This document shows positions 24,023-34,300 of a stretch of 44,171 bases of DNA, piece by piece. The stretch is from the NCBI GenBank assembly GCA_904502165.1, contig CAJGDB010000003.1, positions 1-44,171 of the forward strand, in the 5' to 3' direction. Made by a program: the position numbers and the translations under genes. Position 1 is the stretch's first letter. Each line of letters opens with the position of its first letter. The notes below the pieces were generated by a model. That model ran no database searches and was not told where the DNA came from. It saw only the letters and a list, made by a program, of their open reading frames with translations. The DNA is from an uncultured Akkermansia sp. Its GTDB lineage: Bacteria > Verrucomicrobiota > Verrucomicrobiia > Verrucomicrobiales > Akkermansiaceae.

Positions 24023-24781
24023 ATGAAGCTGACTCATTTTCTTTTTACCACCCTGACGGCTCCGATTGCTCTCTGCACCGCAGCTCTTGCCGCACCTGAA
24101 ACCATTTCTGCCTACCTTCCCTGCAACGGAACAGCCATGCAGGGATCTGTTGTCCGACCGGTTCGCACGCAGCAATTTGCTGAGCTGCACCAGGCAGTCG
24201 TTCAGCGTTTTGCTGCACTTCCTAAGGAAAAGCAGGAAGCCATTAACAAGAAAGGCTCGCCCGATCACCTCATGGAGTACGACGCTGACCTGTGGCCGGA
24301 CAAGGCAGAATATGAAACATACGCTGCAGCATGGAAGAACACCCAGCTGGCCCGTCTGGCAGATGTGTACGTGGGCATGAAGGATGACGGCAACAACATT
24401 TACAGCGTTATTTCCGGCACAAAGGATACCAAGGGAGGCATTATGCCCCTTACCATCGGTTCTCTGCGTTATGATGCAGGCAAGAATGTCTGGATTTCCA
24501 ATAATGGTGAGCTGACCGGCAAGGAATTCTCTGCAGATGCCAGCTATGATTTCGGTGCCCAGACCGGCAACGAATGGACCATGGAAAAAAAGGATTCCCT
24601 CTCCACCCTTCGTGAAATGCTGCGCCTCACCAAGACTACGGATGGCAAGGCAGTATACCTCTTCTATTCGCTGATAGAGCGTTCCTCTATCAGCGGCCGA
24701 GTCATTGCCAACCACGGCTACGCCATCATCTTCCCGATTACAACCGCCAGCGCCCGCGCCACCCGCCCCGGCCAGAAGTAA
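24023..24781 (+). CDS. Secreted protein of unknown function
   Basis: 252 residues with a Sec signal peptide (MKLTHFLFTTLTAPIALCTA...ALAA). The mature protein has a helical first half (FAELHQAVVQRFAALPKEKQ and YETYAAAWKNTQLARLADVY) and a beta-rich second half with SLRYDAGKNVWISNNGELTG. It is exported and soluble. I cannot name the family with confidence. ATG 24023 is preferred to 23999, which would lie upstream of the -10 box. The last residues (SARATRPGQK) are basic. Confidence 0.75.
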   Translation: MKLTHFLFTTLTAPIALCTAALAAPETISAYLPCNGTAMQGSVVRPVRTQQFAELHQAVVQRFAALPKEKQEAINKKGSPDHLMEYDADLWPDKAEYETYAAAWKNTQLARLADVYVGMKDDGNNIYSVISGTKDTKGGIMPLTIGSLRYDAGKNVWISNNGELTGKEFSADASYDFGAQTGNEWTMEKKDSLSTLREMLRLTKTTDGKAVYLFYSLIERSSISGRVIANHGYAIIFPITTASARATRPGQK

Positions 24782-24810
24782 CGGAGTTTCCTCTCATCCT
24801 TATCCATTCC

Positions 24811-24849
24811 AACGGGAGCCAGGCAGCACAACAGCTACGGGCTCCCGTT
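24811..24849 (+). terminator. Probable terminator before rsmD
   Basis: AACGGGAGCC (24811-24820) pairs with GGCTCCCGTT (24840-24849), 29 bases after the preceding stop. The T run is weak. Confidence 0.65.
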
Positions 24850-24869
24850 TCACGCTCAATACCACCACC

Positions 24870-25436
24870 ATGAGAATCATTGCAGGAGCAGCAAAGGGGC
24901 TTCCCATCCGCGTACCGCAAGGTGAGGTCCGCCCCACCCAGGATCGCGTGCGCGAGGCCTTGTTCAACATTCTTGGACCCACCATCCAGGGGGCACGTGT
25001 GCTTGACCTGTTCTGCGGTTCCGGCTCGGTGGGCATTGAAGCTCTGAGCAGGGGTGCAGCCTCGGCCCGCATGGTGGATACCGCGCGACCCTCCTGTGCC
25101 ATGGCCCGCCAGAATCTCGAGCGCTCGCGCCTGAGCGGTGGCAGCGTGGTTCAGAGCGACTGCCTGCAGTTTGTCAAGCGCGACACCGGGCGTTACGACT
25201 ACATCTTCGCAGACCCTCCATACGCCAAAGCTATCGGCGACCGCGACATGATTGCCGAACTGATGACAGACCGCCTGCACGAACTGCTGGCAGAGGGCGG
25301 CTACTTCATAGCCGAAGCCCAGGAGGGCTACGGCGTCGGTGATTCCCACAGCCGGGAATTCCCGGGCTGGAAACTCGTTGATTCCCGCTACTACGGCAAG
25401 AATGTCATTCTCTTCTATCAGGTTGAAACTGTATGA
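24870..25436 (+). CDS. rsmD: 16S rRNA (guanine(966)-N2)-methyltransferase
   Basis: 188 residues, the usual RsmD size. The N terminus MRIIAGAAKGLPIRVP with RPTQDRVREALFNIL is diagnostic. The SAM-binding motif is LDLFCGSGSVGIEALSRGA (~46-64) and the catalytic motif is DPPY. It methylates G966 of 16S rRNA during 30S assembly. ATG 24870 is chosen from the family N terminus. Its stop overlaps the start of waaA (ATGA). The aromatic residue usual after DPP is present. Confidence 0.93.
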   Translation: MRIIAGAAKGLPIRVPQGEVRPTQDRVREALFNILGPTIQGARVLDLFCGSGSVGIEALSRGAASARMVDTARPSCAMARQNLERSRLSGGSVVQSDCLQFVKRDTGRYDYIFADPPYAKAIGDRDMIAELMTDRLHELLAEGGYFIAEAQEGYGVGDSHSREFPGWKLVDSRYYGKNVILFYQVETV

Positions 25437-26716
25437 AACGGCTCATCTTCCTCCTTATCTACAATCTGCTGCTGCCGGTATTCCTGATTATATCCATACC
25501 CGGCTACCTCATCAAGATGAAGAAGCGCGGTGGTTTCGGCACCGGCCTCTCCGAGCGTTTCGGCATTTACCGCAAACCGGCCTCTGCTGAGCCGAAAGGC
25601 GGGCTCTACGTACATGCTGTCAGTGTGGGAGAGACTTTCATTGCGCTCAAATTCATTCGCGAATGGAGCAAGACGCACAATGAACCGGTCATCCTCTCCA
25701 CCAGCACCGCCACCGGCCACCAGGTTGCGCGTGAAGCAGCCCTGCCCAATGTGCGGCCTCTGTACTCCCCCCTTGATGTACCCGGACTGCCGGGCCGCTG
25801 CCTGAAGCGCTTTGCACCGAAGGCCGTTGTCCTCATTGAGGCTGAATTATGGCCGAATTTTGCGGAATCCTGCCACCGCCGCCACATCCCCATGGTAATG
25901 GTCAACGCCCGTCTCTCGCCCCGCAGTGAAGGGCGCTATGCCAAGGTGCGGGGCATCACCCGCCTTTTGTTTGAAAGACTGAGTGCTCTGGGGGCCCAGA
26001 ACGACAACGACAAAGGCCGCTTTGCCCGCATCGGCGTGAACCCGGATATCATTACGGCACCGGGCAGCATCAAATTTGATGTCATGGGTGATGCACCACA
26101 AAGCCTTCGCGACGATTTCCGCGCTATTCTCGATACGCTCCGCAATGGGAAACCCACAGTACTGGCAGCCAGCACCCACGCCGGGGAAGAAGCCCTTATT
26201 GCCACAGCCATACGTGAGGCTGGAGCATTCCCGCTCATTGTCCCCCGCCACGCAGAACGCCGCGAACAGGTGGTAAGCGATTTGAAAGCCGCAGGTTTTG
26301 CCCCCCTGCTCCGCACCGCCGGTGAACTCCCCGCCCTGCTCCCGGACAACGCCTGCTACGTGGCAGACACTACCGGTGAGCTCAGAGACTGGACCGCCCT
26401 GGCAGATGCCGTGGTTATCGGCAAGAGCTTCCTGGCCAGGGGCGGTCAGAACCCGGTAGAGGCCATCGCTGCCCGCAAGCCCGTCATCATCGGCCCGGAT
26501 ATGACCAACTTTGCGGACCTGGTGAATCTGCTCAGGCAGGAAGATGCTATTCTATGCAGCGAAGCTCCGCAACTGGCAGAAACCATCCGGCTGGCCCTTA
26601 ATGACAAAGAGGCCTCCATCTCCCGTTGCGAGCGTGCCTATGCAGCCCTGCATGTACACTCCGGCGCTACTCGCCGCAGCGTGGAGCTGGTGGAAAGCTT
26701 CTACAAGAAGGCATGA
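25433..26716 (+). CDS. waaA: Kdo transferase (3-deoxy-D-manno-octulosonate transferase)
   Basis: 427 residues. It is anchored by one N-terminal membrane segment (LIFLLIYNLLLPVFLIISIP) and adds Kdo from CMP-Kdo to lipid A at the inner membrane. The glutamate base is Glu67 in HAVSVGETFIA, followed by STSTATGHQVA. The C-terminal half has VVIGKSFLARGGQNPVEAIA, the donor-binding pattern of GT-B family 30. It shows the bacterium makes Kdo-containing LPS. It is translationally coupled to rsmD upstream (ATGA) and to the DUF2062 gene downstream (ATGA). Confidence 0.94.
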   Translation: MKRLIFLLIYNLLLPVFLIISIPGYLIKMKKRGGFGTGLSERFGIYRKPASAEPKGGLYVHAVSVGETFIALKFIREWSKTHNEPVILSTSTATGHQVAREAALPNVRPLYSPLDVPGLPGRCLKRFAPKAVVLIEAELWPNFAESCHRRHIPMVMVNARLSPRSEGRYAKVRGITRLLFERLSALGAQNDNDKGRFARIGVNPDIITAPGSIKFDVMGDAPQSLRDDFRAILDTLRNGKPTVLAASTHAGEEALIATAIREAGAFPLIVPRHAERREQVVSDLKAAGFAPLLRTAGELPALLPDNACYVADTTGELRDWTALADAVVIGKSFLARGGQNPVEAIAARKPVIIGPDMTNFADLVNLLRQEDAILCSEAPQLAETIRLALNDKEASISRCERAYAALHVHSGATRRSVELVESFYKKA

Positions 26717-27255
26717 ACTTTGATTATAACAGCCTGGTGCAGAAGGTAGACGCTTATCTGCGCCGCAAGCGGACCGGCAGCCGCCTGTGGACTCTGCTGC
26801 TGCCCGAAAGTCTCTTCACCCCGGATTTGTGGCTCTGGGAACCCCGCCGCGTAGCCCGCGGGGCCGCATGGGGAACCAGCTGGGCTCTTGCTCCAGTGCC
26901 CATGCAGATACTGCTGGCGGTTCTCTGCTCCATGCGGACGCGCAGCAACATACCCGTCACTGTACTCTCCTGCTGCATTTCCTTTCCCGGCTACCAGGTG
27001 ATAGCATGGCCGCTGCAATGGTATGTGGGAGCTATGCTGCTTGACAGCATGGGAATGGGAAGCGGTATTGACATGGAGTTAATACGGCAGGCCGCTTATG
27101 CAGCCGCTGATGGTTGGAACGCTGTCATGGAGGTTCTGAAGCATGTCCATCTTCTTACCATCTGCATTGAATTGCTCGTGGGCTGCCTTGTCACCTGCGC
27201 CCTGATGGCGGCCTGCACGTACAGCCTGGTTCTGCTGCTCTGGCGGCATAAATAA
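26713..27255 (+). CDS. DUF2062 membrane protein
   Basis: 180 residues. After a hydrophilic N terminus, the segment APVPMQILLAVLCSMRTRSN, followed by IPVTVLSCCISFPGYQVIAW, matches the DUF2062 pattern of small inner-membrane proteins of unknown function. There are three to four membrane segments, the last near the C terminus (LVTCALMAACTYSLVLLLW). The ATG overlaps the waaA stop, so it is in the rsmD-waaA operon. DUF2062 genes often occur near envelope or tRNA-modification genes, which gives no firm role. Confidence 0.8.
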   Translation: MNFDYNSLVQKVDAYLRRKRTGSRLWTLLLPESLFTPDLWLWEPRRVARGAAWGTSWALAPVPMQILLAVLCSMRTRSNIPVTVLSCCISFPGYQVIAWPLQWYVGAMLLDSMGMGSGIDMELIRQAAYAAADGWNAVMEVLKHVHLLTICIELLVGCLVTCALMAACTYSLVLLLWRHK

Positions 27256-27304
27256 AGGCATGAAAACTATTTCATGTTAACCCGCCAACAGGCAGTTTTT
27301 TAGC

Positions 27305-27333
27305 TTGCAATCAACAGGCAGCAACCGTATACT
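27305..27333 (+). promoter_or_regulatory. Promoter of the DUF5069-like gene
   Basis: TTGCAA (27305-27310), 17-bp spacer, TATACT (27328-27333), then 7 bases to the ATG at 27341. It fixes the start and predicts a leaderless mRNA. Confidence 0.7.
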
Positions 27334-27340
27334 TCCCTGC

Positions 27341-27901
27341 ATGGAATGGAACGACCGCTTCATGTCTCTGTTCAGGGAGTCCGTAGAACGCTATCTTCTT
27401 AACCCGCAAGCACCTGCGGATCGTTTCTACCTGCCCGAAGAGCAGGATTTCCTCAAGACCATCGGCTACCAGCCCGCCGAAATGTACGGCTACGTGCGCG
27501 AATATGCCGAAAAGGGGGCCCCAAGTCCCAGCACCACCCTGCTCATTGCAGCGGTGCGGCGGCATTACTTCCTGAACGCAATGCGCGGCATGTCCGGCAA
27601 TGCCCGCCCCATCACCGCAGCTGACCTCCCCCCGGAAACGGATGAATTCCAGGAAATTCCCTATCTGCCGCGAATCATCCGCAAGGCCGAAGCCAAAATA
27701 TTCGGCATACTGGATCCCAACATCATGTATGGAGATGAAAAAGACCGGGAATTTCTTCGCACGCATGGTAATTTCCATCTTGCCGATTTCCTGCAGCTGG
27801 CCGCAGCTGCCCGCAGTGACCGGCAGCGTCTTGTAAGCGCCGTACTCAATGCCATGCGCCAGAATCACGATTCCCAGCCTGACGATACTCCTGCCAACTA
27901 A
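27341..27901 (+). CDS. DUF5069-like protein
   Basis: 186 residues, soluble. The segment GYQPAEMYGYVREYAEKGAP, then RRHYFLNAMRG, and the C-terminal YLPRIIRKAEAKIFGILDPN followed by IMYGDEKDREFLR, fit the pattern I remember for DUF5069 proteins of Verrucomicrobiota and Planctomycetota. The function of the family is unknown to me. I chose ATG 27341 over an upstream in-frame start at 27305, because 27305 falls in the -35 box. Confidence 0.7.
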   Translation: MEWNDRFMSLFRESVERYLLNPQAPADRFYLPEEQDFLKTIGYQPAEMYGYVREYAEKGAPSPSTTLLIAAVRRHYFLNAMRGMSGNARPITAADLPPETDEFQEIPYLPRIIRKAEAKIFGILDPNIMYGDEKDREFLRTHGNFHLADFLQLAAAARSDRQRLVSAVLNAMRQNHDSQPDDTPAN

Positions 27902-27908
27902 GCCGCTT

Positions 27909-28316
27909 ATGCCGCAGAATGACCAGCATGTGAGCACGGAATCCCAGCGTCTGGCTCTGGAGGCCATGTCTGCCCAGCTGGTGCATAAACTCAATGCCAT
28001 GATACGCGAGCAGGAGGACCGGGCCCGAATCTTCGCTTCCCAGCATCCCAACAGCATCTCTCTGCCCGCGGACATCTATCAGCAGATGCCTGCCCCCTGC
28101 ACGCCCCAGCCTGCAGCCAGACCCGCTGTACCACCGCCTCCTGCACACCTCAATCAACACGCAGAAGCCCCGGCTGAAACAGCGGAGCCGATACTCAAAC
28201 CCCAGCGCAGATCTGCTAAGAAAGCAGAAAGTCCGGAGGAAGGCAGCAACTTCGGCCTCATGATGATTATCTTCTCCATTCTGGGCATCATCATGCTGCT
28301 GCGTTCCTGTTCCTGA
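27909..28316 (+). CDS. Tail-anchored protein of unknown function
   Basis: 135 residues. The N-terminal part is helical and charged (EAMSAQLVHKLNAMIREQED). A proline/alanine-rich linker follows, then a basic stretch (KPQRRSAKKAESPEE). One membrane segment lies at the extreme C terminus (FGLMMIIFSILGIIMLLRSC). No family recognised. It begins 7 bases after the DUF5069-like stop and ends 33 bases before the efflux adaptor gene, so these are probably one transcription unit. Confidence 0.65.
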   Translation: MPQNDQHVSTESQRLALEAMSAQLVHKLNAMIREQEDRARIFASQHPNSISLPADIYQQMPAPCTPQPAARPAVPPPPAHLNQHAEAPAETAEPILKPQRRSAKKAESPEEGSNFGLMMIIFSILGIIMLLRSCS

Positions 28317-28349
28317 TACACCTCCCCTTTTCACACCATTCTCACCACT

Positions 28350-31319
28350 ATGACCCGAAACACGATTCTGGCAATTGCACTGGGCGGCTGCACGCTCGGA
28401 CTTCTTAATTCCTGCCGGCAGGGAGAAGAGACTCCTGCATCCTCCCAGGATTCGGCGCCGACCGTAAAAGTATTCAACATCCGCCACCAGGAAGTTACCG
28501 ATTATGGCGAATGGTTCGGCTACCTGAGAGGTGTGCAGGACACAGACATCCACCCCCGCATCTCCGGCTTCCTCATTTCGCAGGAATACATGGAGGGCAC
28601 ACGGGTAAAGGCAGGTGATGTTCTCTTCCGTATCGACCCCAAACTCTTCGAAGCAGAACTGGAGCGTTGCAAGGCCAATCTGCTGGCTGCACAGGCCAGT
28701 CTTACCGCAGCAGAGGCCACAGCCGCGAAAGCAGCTCTGGATGTAAAACGCTACACCCAGCTGGTGCAATCCGGCTCCGTATCGGAGAAAGACCTGACTG
28801 ATGCCCAGCAGACCCTCAAGGCCGCCAATGCCAAGGTAGAGGCTGCCAAGGCCCAGATTGGCCAGCAGGAAGCCGCGGTTAGCAAGGCTCAGATTAACCT
28901 GGACTACACCATCATCCGCGCCCCATACGATGGCATCATCGGCACCTCCTCTGTCTCCATCGGTGATCTGGTGAGTCCTTCCACCAAGCTGGCGAACATC
29001 ACCTCCATCGATCCCATCCGGGTTGATTTTTCCATCAATGGTGACCATCTCATCAACATCTTCAGCAAATACGGCAACATTGGCACCAACAGTGAAACAG
29101 CCCCTGCTGCCCCGAACTTCCAGCTGCTCATGGAAGACGGAACCATGCTGCCCCACCAGGGTACTCTGGTGGCCATGGACAGCGTTCTGACGGCATCCGG
29201 GCTGGTCAATGTTGAAGGTACCATCCCCAACCCGGACAACGTGCTGCGAGGCGGTATGCCGGTGAGAGTCAGAATTCCGCTCCATACAGCCAAGGCCATG
29301 CTTGTGCCCAAGGCCGCCATCCGCAATGTGCTGCTCAACAGCTTCATTGTGGTGATGGACAAGCAGAATGTACCCCACATGGTTCCCGTTCACATTGGCG
29401 GCGAATACAAGCTCAGGGTAGAGGAAAGCACCGGCTATCATTCCACACAAAGCATGGTGGCCGTCCAGGACTACGGCAAACTATCGCTCACGGATAAACT
29501 CAAGGAGCTGGGCTATGAGAACCCGGCAGATGCCCCCGTGGTGACCGATACGGAAAACGCCCTGTATGCAGTCAACGTATCATCGGCAAACAGCCGCCTG
29601 GCCAAGGGTGAAGCACCCACCACCATCAAGACGGAAGCCTTCTCCTTCAGGCCTGTGGCCAATCCTGCTCTGGTGGCAGCAGCAGAACAAGCAGAAAACC
29701 CGGAAACAGCCCCGGTAAATCCGGATGCAAAACCCACCCTGCCCCCCTTCCCGGTGAAAATCAGCAAAATGCTGCAACAGGATGTAGCCGAGACCGGCAC
29801 CTGGTATGGCTCTCTGCGCGGCGTGGATGAAACCGACATCCGCCCGCAGGTAAGCGGATTCCTGCTCCAACAGCATTTCAAAGACGGCTCCCTCGTCAAA
29901 AAGGGTGATGTACTCTTCACTATTGATCCGGCTCCCTACGAAGCCGCTCTGAAGGAAGCACAGGCAAACCTTACAGCGGCCCGCGCCTCTCGAGAGCAGG
30001 CAGAAGCCCAGCTCACCATGAGCAGACAGAACCTTGAGCGCTACATCAAGCTCCGCGAAAACACCCCCGGCGCCGTCTCTGATAAGGTAGTGACCGACAG
30101 CGAAACACTCGTGGCAACCAACGAGGCCGCCTTACGCAGTGCAGAAGCAGCCATCGCCCAGATGCAGGCTGCGGTTCACCAGGCAGAAATCAACCTGGGA
30201 TACACCACCATTGAAGCACCGTTTGATGGGCGCATCGGCATTCACAAGCCCTCAATTGGTGCGCTGGTCTCCCCCTCCGACCCGGAACCGCTCGTCACGC
30301 TCTCCTCGGTCAACCCCATCCGCGTTGATTTTGGCATGAGTGGGCGTGCTGCCCGGCAGGGCTTCACCAACCACCGCGTACGGAAGGCCTCGCCTGACAA
30401 CGGCCAGAAGCAGGAATTTGACATCATCCTGGATGACAATGTACTCTACCCCAGAAAAGGATACATTGTAACCGCCAACAACACCCTCAATACCAGCACA
30501 GGCACCCTGGATGTAGTTGGCCATGTGGAAAATGATGAAGCCATGCTTCGCAGCGGAATGGCCGTGACCGTGCGCGCCAAGATGAATCCCATACCGCATG
30601 CATGCCTTGTGCCGGCACGCGCACCGCTCAACGCCAAGGGTATGGACTTGATTGTCATTCTCAAGCCCGACAACACACCCCAGATGATCCCCATCACCAA
30701 GGGGCCACTCATTAAGCTGAAGCTTGATAACGGAGAAGGCAAGGAATACCTGCAACCCATGCAGGTCATTGAACCTGACCGCAGTGTCATGACCGGCGTT
30801 CTGCTGGCCAAGACGAAGGCACCCAGTCTCGAATCCGTCATCCTGGGCGGAGCCAAGGTGCAGAACTGGGGAGAAATGATTCTCAAGAAAGCCGGCGTGA
30901 GCAGCTTCCGGGAACTGCTGGAAAAGCAAGCCGGCCATCCCCTGCCCGATTCCGCCCTGCAGGAAGCAGGCGTAAGTAACTGGGGAGATCTGCTGCTGCG
31001 GATCAAGGCCGCTCCGGATTTCCGAGCACTCGTACTACGGGAGGCCGGAGCCAAGGACGAGTTGGACCTGATAGCCTACGCAGAGGGCTGTAAATCGCTC
31101 ATGGAACTTGCTGTAAAGAAGATGGGCTTTGCCCAGGTATCTGATGTGCCGGTTGTGGTGGAAGGTTCGATTATGGCCGCTCAGGTCTATGCCGCCAACG
31201 AGGCGGCCAAAGCCCCGGTCAACAAGCTGACCCCGGGCCCATTCATCTATGAACCCACCAAAACGGTGACCCCCTCCGTCACGGCTGAGCCGGTCAAGGA
31301 AATTCCCCAGTACAACTAA
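28350..31319 (+). CDS. Tandem-fused RND periplasmic adaptor (two AcrA-type units plus helical C-terminal domain)
   Basis: 989 residues, more than twice the usual ~380. A lipoprotein signal ends at Cys22 (LLNSC). Unit 1 (~38-350) has DIHPRISGFL, a coiled-coil hairpin and IRAPYDGIIGTSSVSIGDLV. Unit 2 (~465-810) repeats this order with DIRPQVSGFLLQQ, its own hairpin and IEAPFDGRIGIHKPSIGALV. An Ala/Pro-rich linker joins them. Residues ~820-930 form a third region of helical repeats (KKAGVSSFRELLEKQAG, QEAGVSNWGDLLLRIKA) with no counterpart in ordinary adaptors. Adaptors bridge the inner-membrane pump to an outer-membrane channel. The pump gene follows 21 bases later. No frameshift or internal start is evident. 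Strong call as an adaptor; the structural consequence is inference. Confidence 0.9.
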   Translation: MTRNTILAIALGGCTLGLLNSCRQGEETPASSQDSAPTVKVFNIRHQEVTDYGEWFGYLRGVQDTDIHPRISGFLISQEYMEGTRVKAGDVLFRIDPKLFEAELERCKANLLAAQASLTAAEATAAKAALDVKRYTQLVQSGSVSEKDLTDAQQTLKAANAKVEAAKAQIGQQEAAVSKAQINLDYTIIRAPYDGIIGTSSVSIGDLVSPSTKLANITSIDPIRVDFSINGDHLINIFSKYGNIGTNSETAPAAPNFQLLMEDGTMLPHQGTLVAMDSVLTASGLVNVEGTIPNPDNVLRGGMPVRVRIPLHTAKAMLVPKAAIRNVLLNSFIVVMDKQNVPHMVPVHIGGEYKLRVEESTGYHSTQSMVAVQDYGKLSLTDKLKELGYENPADAPVVTDTENALYAVNVSSANSRLAKGEAPTTIKTEAFSFRPVANPALVAAAEQAENPETAPVNPDAKPTLPPFPVKISKMLQQDVAETGTWYGSLRGVDETDIRPQVSGFLLQQHFKDGSLVKKGDVLFTIDPAPYEAALKEAQANLTAARASREQAEAQLTMSRQNLERYIKLRENTPGAVSDKVVTDSETLVATNEAALRSAEAAIAQMQAAVHQAEINLGYTTIEAPFDGRIGIHKPSIGALVSPSDPEPLVTLSSVNPIRVDFGMSGRAARQGFTNHRVRKASPDNGQKQEFDIILDDNVLYPRKGYIVTANNTLNTSTGTLDVVGHVENDEAMLRSGMAVTVRAKMNPIPHACLVPARAPLNAKGMDLIVILKPDNTPQMIPITKGPLIKLKLDNGEGKEYLQPMQVIEPDRSVMTGVLLAKTKAPSLESVILGGAKVQNWGEMILKKAGVSSFRELLEKQAGHPLPDSALQEAGVSNWGDLLLRIKAAPDFRALVLREAGAKDELDLIAYAEGCKSLMELAVKKMGFAQVSDVPVVVEGSIMAAQVYAANEAAKAPVNKLTPGPFIYEPTKTVTPSVTAEPVKEIPQYN

Positions 31320-31340
31320 CCCGAACCCTTTGCAAGAATT

Positions 31341-34300
31341 ATGTCTCCTTTCTTCATCAAACATCCGATTATCGCCGGTGTAATCGCCGTGGTAACCACA
31401 CTGCTGGGCATCATCAGCATGCTGGCGCTGCCCATTGCCCAGTATCCGGATATTGCCCCTGTCACCATTCAGATGGCCGCAGCCTATCCCGGTGCCAATG
31501 CCACAGAAGTAGCAGAATCCGTTGCCACGCCCATCGAGCTGCAGCTTTCCGGTGTAGAGAAGATGGATTACATGAACTCCACCTCCTCCAACAATGGTTC
31601 ATGCAGCATCAACGTGATTTTCGAAGCTGGTTCCAACCCTAACACAGACCAGCAGAACACCTACATGCGTTACAGCCAGGCCACCAGCCAGCTGCCCAGC
31701 ATGGTATCCCAGATGGGCATCACCATCAAGCAGTCTTCCGGTCTGCCGCTCATGCTTTACGCACTGGATTCCCCACAGGGGTTCTTTGAACCGGTGAGTC
31801 TCACCGGCTACGCCTTCCTGAACCTTGTAGACCCGCTCAAGCGTGTCGAAGGCGTGGGTGACGTGCAGGTATTCGGTGCCCGATTCGCCATCCGTATCTG
31901 GCTGGATACCGACAAAATGGCCCAGAAGGGCATTTCTGTGCAAGAGGTATACAATGCCGTCAGCACGCAGAACGCCATCAACCCCGGTGGTGCCGTGGGC
32001 GCAGAACCCATGCCCGACGGCCAGGAGTTCACCTACACTATCCGCAACCAGGGGCGCATGAGTTCGGTGGATGAATTCAACTCCATCATCGTACGCCAGA
32101 AAGGCACGCAGGCGGTCTACCTCAAGGATATTGCCCAGATTGAGCTCGGCGCCCAGAGCTACTCCCTGGCCAGCCGCATTAACGGCCGCCCCGGTACAGC
32201 CATTGCCATTTACCAGGCGGCTGGCTCCAACGCTATTGAAACAGTCGGCAGAGTCAAAGCGCTGCTGGAGGAAAAGGCCAAGGTCATGCCGGAAGGTATG
32301 CGCGGCTTCGTGGCTCTTGACACCACGACCACGGTGCGTGACTCCATCTCTGAAATTGCCCACACTCTTGTAGAAGCCATGCTGCTGGTGGCTTTGGTGG
32401 TATTCCTCTTCCTGCAGGGCTGGCGTGCCACACTCATTCCGCTCATCGCCGTGCCGGTTTCGCTGATTACCACCTTCATTTTCTTCCCGATGCTGGGCTT
32501 CAGCCTCAACACCATCTGTCTGCTCGGCATGGTGCTGGCCATTGGTCTGGTGGTAGACGACGCCATCGTGGTGGTAGAAGCAGTAGAAGCCCACATGGAG
32601 AACGGCATGACCCCCCGCCAGGCCACCTTTGCGGCCATGAAAGAAGTAAGTGGCCCGGTGGTGGCCATTGCCCTGGTGCTTGCGGCGGTTTTCCTTCCCA
32701 CGGCATTGCTGCCGGGTATCACGGGCACGCTGTTCCAGCAATTTGCAGTGACCATCGCCGTTTCCATGCTCATTTCAGCATTCAACGCCCTGACTCTCTC
32801 GCCAGCGCTCTCCGCACTCATGCTGCAATCTCGGAAAGAGCATCGTTCCCTGCTCACCCCGCTGTACGACTTGTTTAACCGCTGCTACGAAGCCGTAGCC
32901 GAAATCTTCTCCCGAGCCTGTCACTGGCTCTGCAAGCACCTGACCATATCCATGGCGCTGCTCGCAGGTATCACCGCCTGCATCATTCCTGTTTCCAATA
33001 AGGTGCCGGGCGGCTTCCTGCCGGCAGAAGACCAGGGTTTCCTCATCGGCGGTGTTATCATGAAACCTGGTGTTTCCCTGCAGCGCCTTACCGAGCAGGT
33101 CAAGCCTGTGGAAAAGGTGCTCATGGAAGAGCCCACCACGGATTTCGCGGTGTCCATCATCGGTATGAACCTCGTGCTGGGTGTGCAGACGACCAATGCG
33201 CTCTCTTTCTTCGCCTGTCTCAAGCCCTATGCTGAACGCCCGGTAATGGAAAACGGGGAAATCCCCACGGCTGATGATGTACAAAAGCGCGTGCAGGCCA
33301 AACTGGCCATGTGCGGCGTGGATGGCGTAAGCTTCCTGGTCAGCCCGCCAGCCATTCCCGGTGTGGGTGTGGGCAACGATATCACCTTTGCCCTGGAAGA
33401 CCTGGACGGCCTTGGTGTAGCCCCCCTCTACGAGCAGGCCCAGAAGCTGGAAGCAGCCCTCATGAAGCACCCGGCCATTGCCAAGGCATCAGACATGATG
33501 CTGCCGCAGGTTCCCCAGAAGAGCATTGCTATCGACAAGGAAAAATGCCTGGCGCAGGGAGTTGACTACGCCGCGGCAAACTCTCTGCTGCAATGCTTCA
33601 ATGGTTCCTCCTTCGTGAACTACTACACCCAGTTCGGCCAGCAATGGCAGGTCTATATGCAGGCTGCCGGTGTAAGCAGAACCGACACAGAGCAGATTGC
33701 CAATTTCTATGTCAGCAACGCCAGGGGTGACTCTGTGCCCCTCAGCACCCTTGTCACCATCAACGACATTGCCGATACTGAGTTCGTATGGCGTAACAAC
33801 AACTACAATGCCGCCAAGATTTCTGTCACTCCGGCAGCCGGTTACTCCACAGCCCAGGCCATGAAGGCCATTGAGCAGACCTTTGCTGAGAACATGGACA
33901 CCACCAAGTACGCCATGGAATACGTGGATATGAGCTTCCAGGAAAAGAAGGTTCAGGATGGGCTCGGGCTGGGCTCCATCTTTACACTCTCTGCGGTGTT
34001 CGCCTTCCTTATCATGGCCGCCCTCTATGAAAAATGGACTCTGCCCATCGCTATTTTCATGACGGTACCCATTGCGGTGCTGGGGGCTTTCCTCGGCCTG
34101 CTGCTTACCCACATCGACCTCAACATGTATGCCCAGATTGGTCTGGTGATGCTGGTGGGTCTGGCGGCCAAGAACGCCATTCTCATTGTGGAGTTCGCGG
34201 TACTGCAGATGGAGCGCGGGCAGGAACTGGTGGAAGCTGCCGTAACGGCCGCCCGCATGCGTCTGCGCCCGATTCTGATGACCTCCTTTGCTTTCATTCT

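Noticed and set aside
27259..27275. Short inverted repeat CATGAAA / TTTCATG after the DUF2062 gene
   Set aside because: Only 7 bp, AT-rich and without a T run; too weak to call a terminator.
27846..29450. 534-codon minus-strand frame across the DUF5069-like and adaptor genes
   Set aside because: Spans several real genes antisense; no motifs, no promoter.
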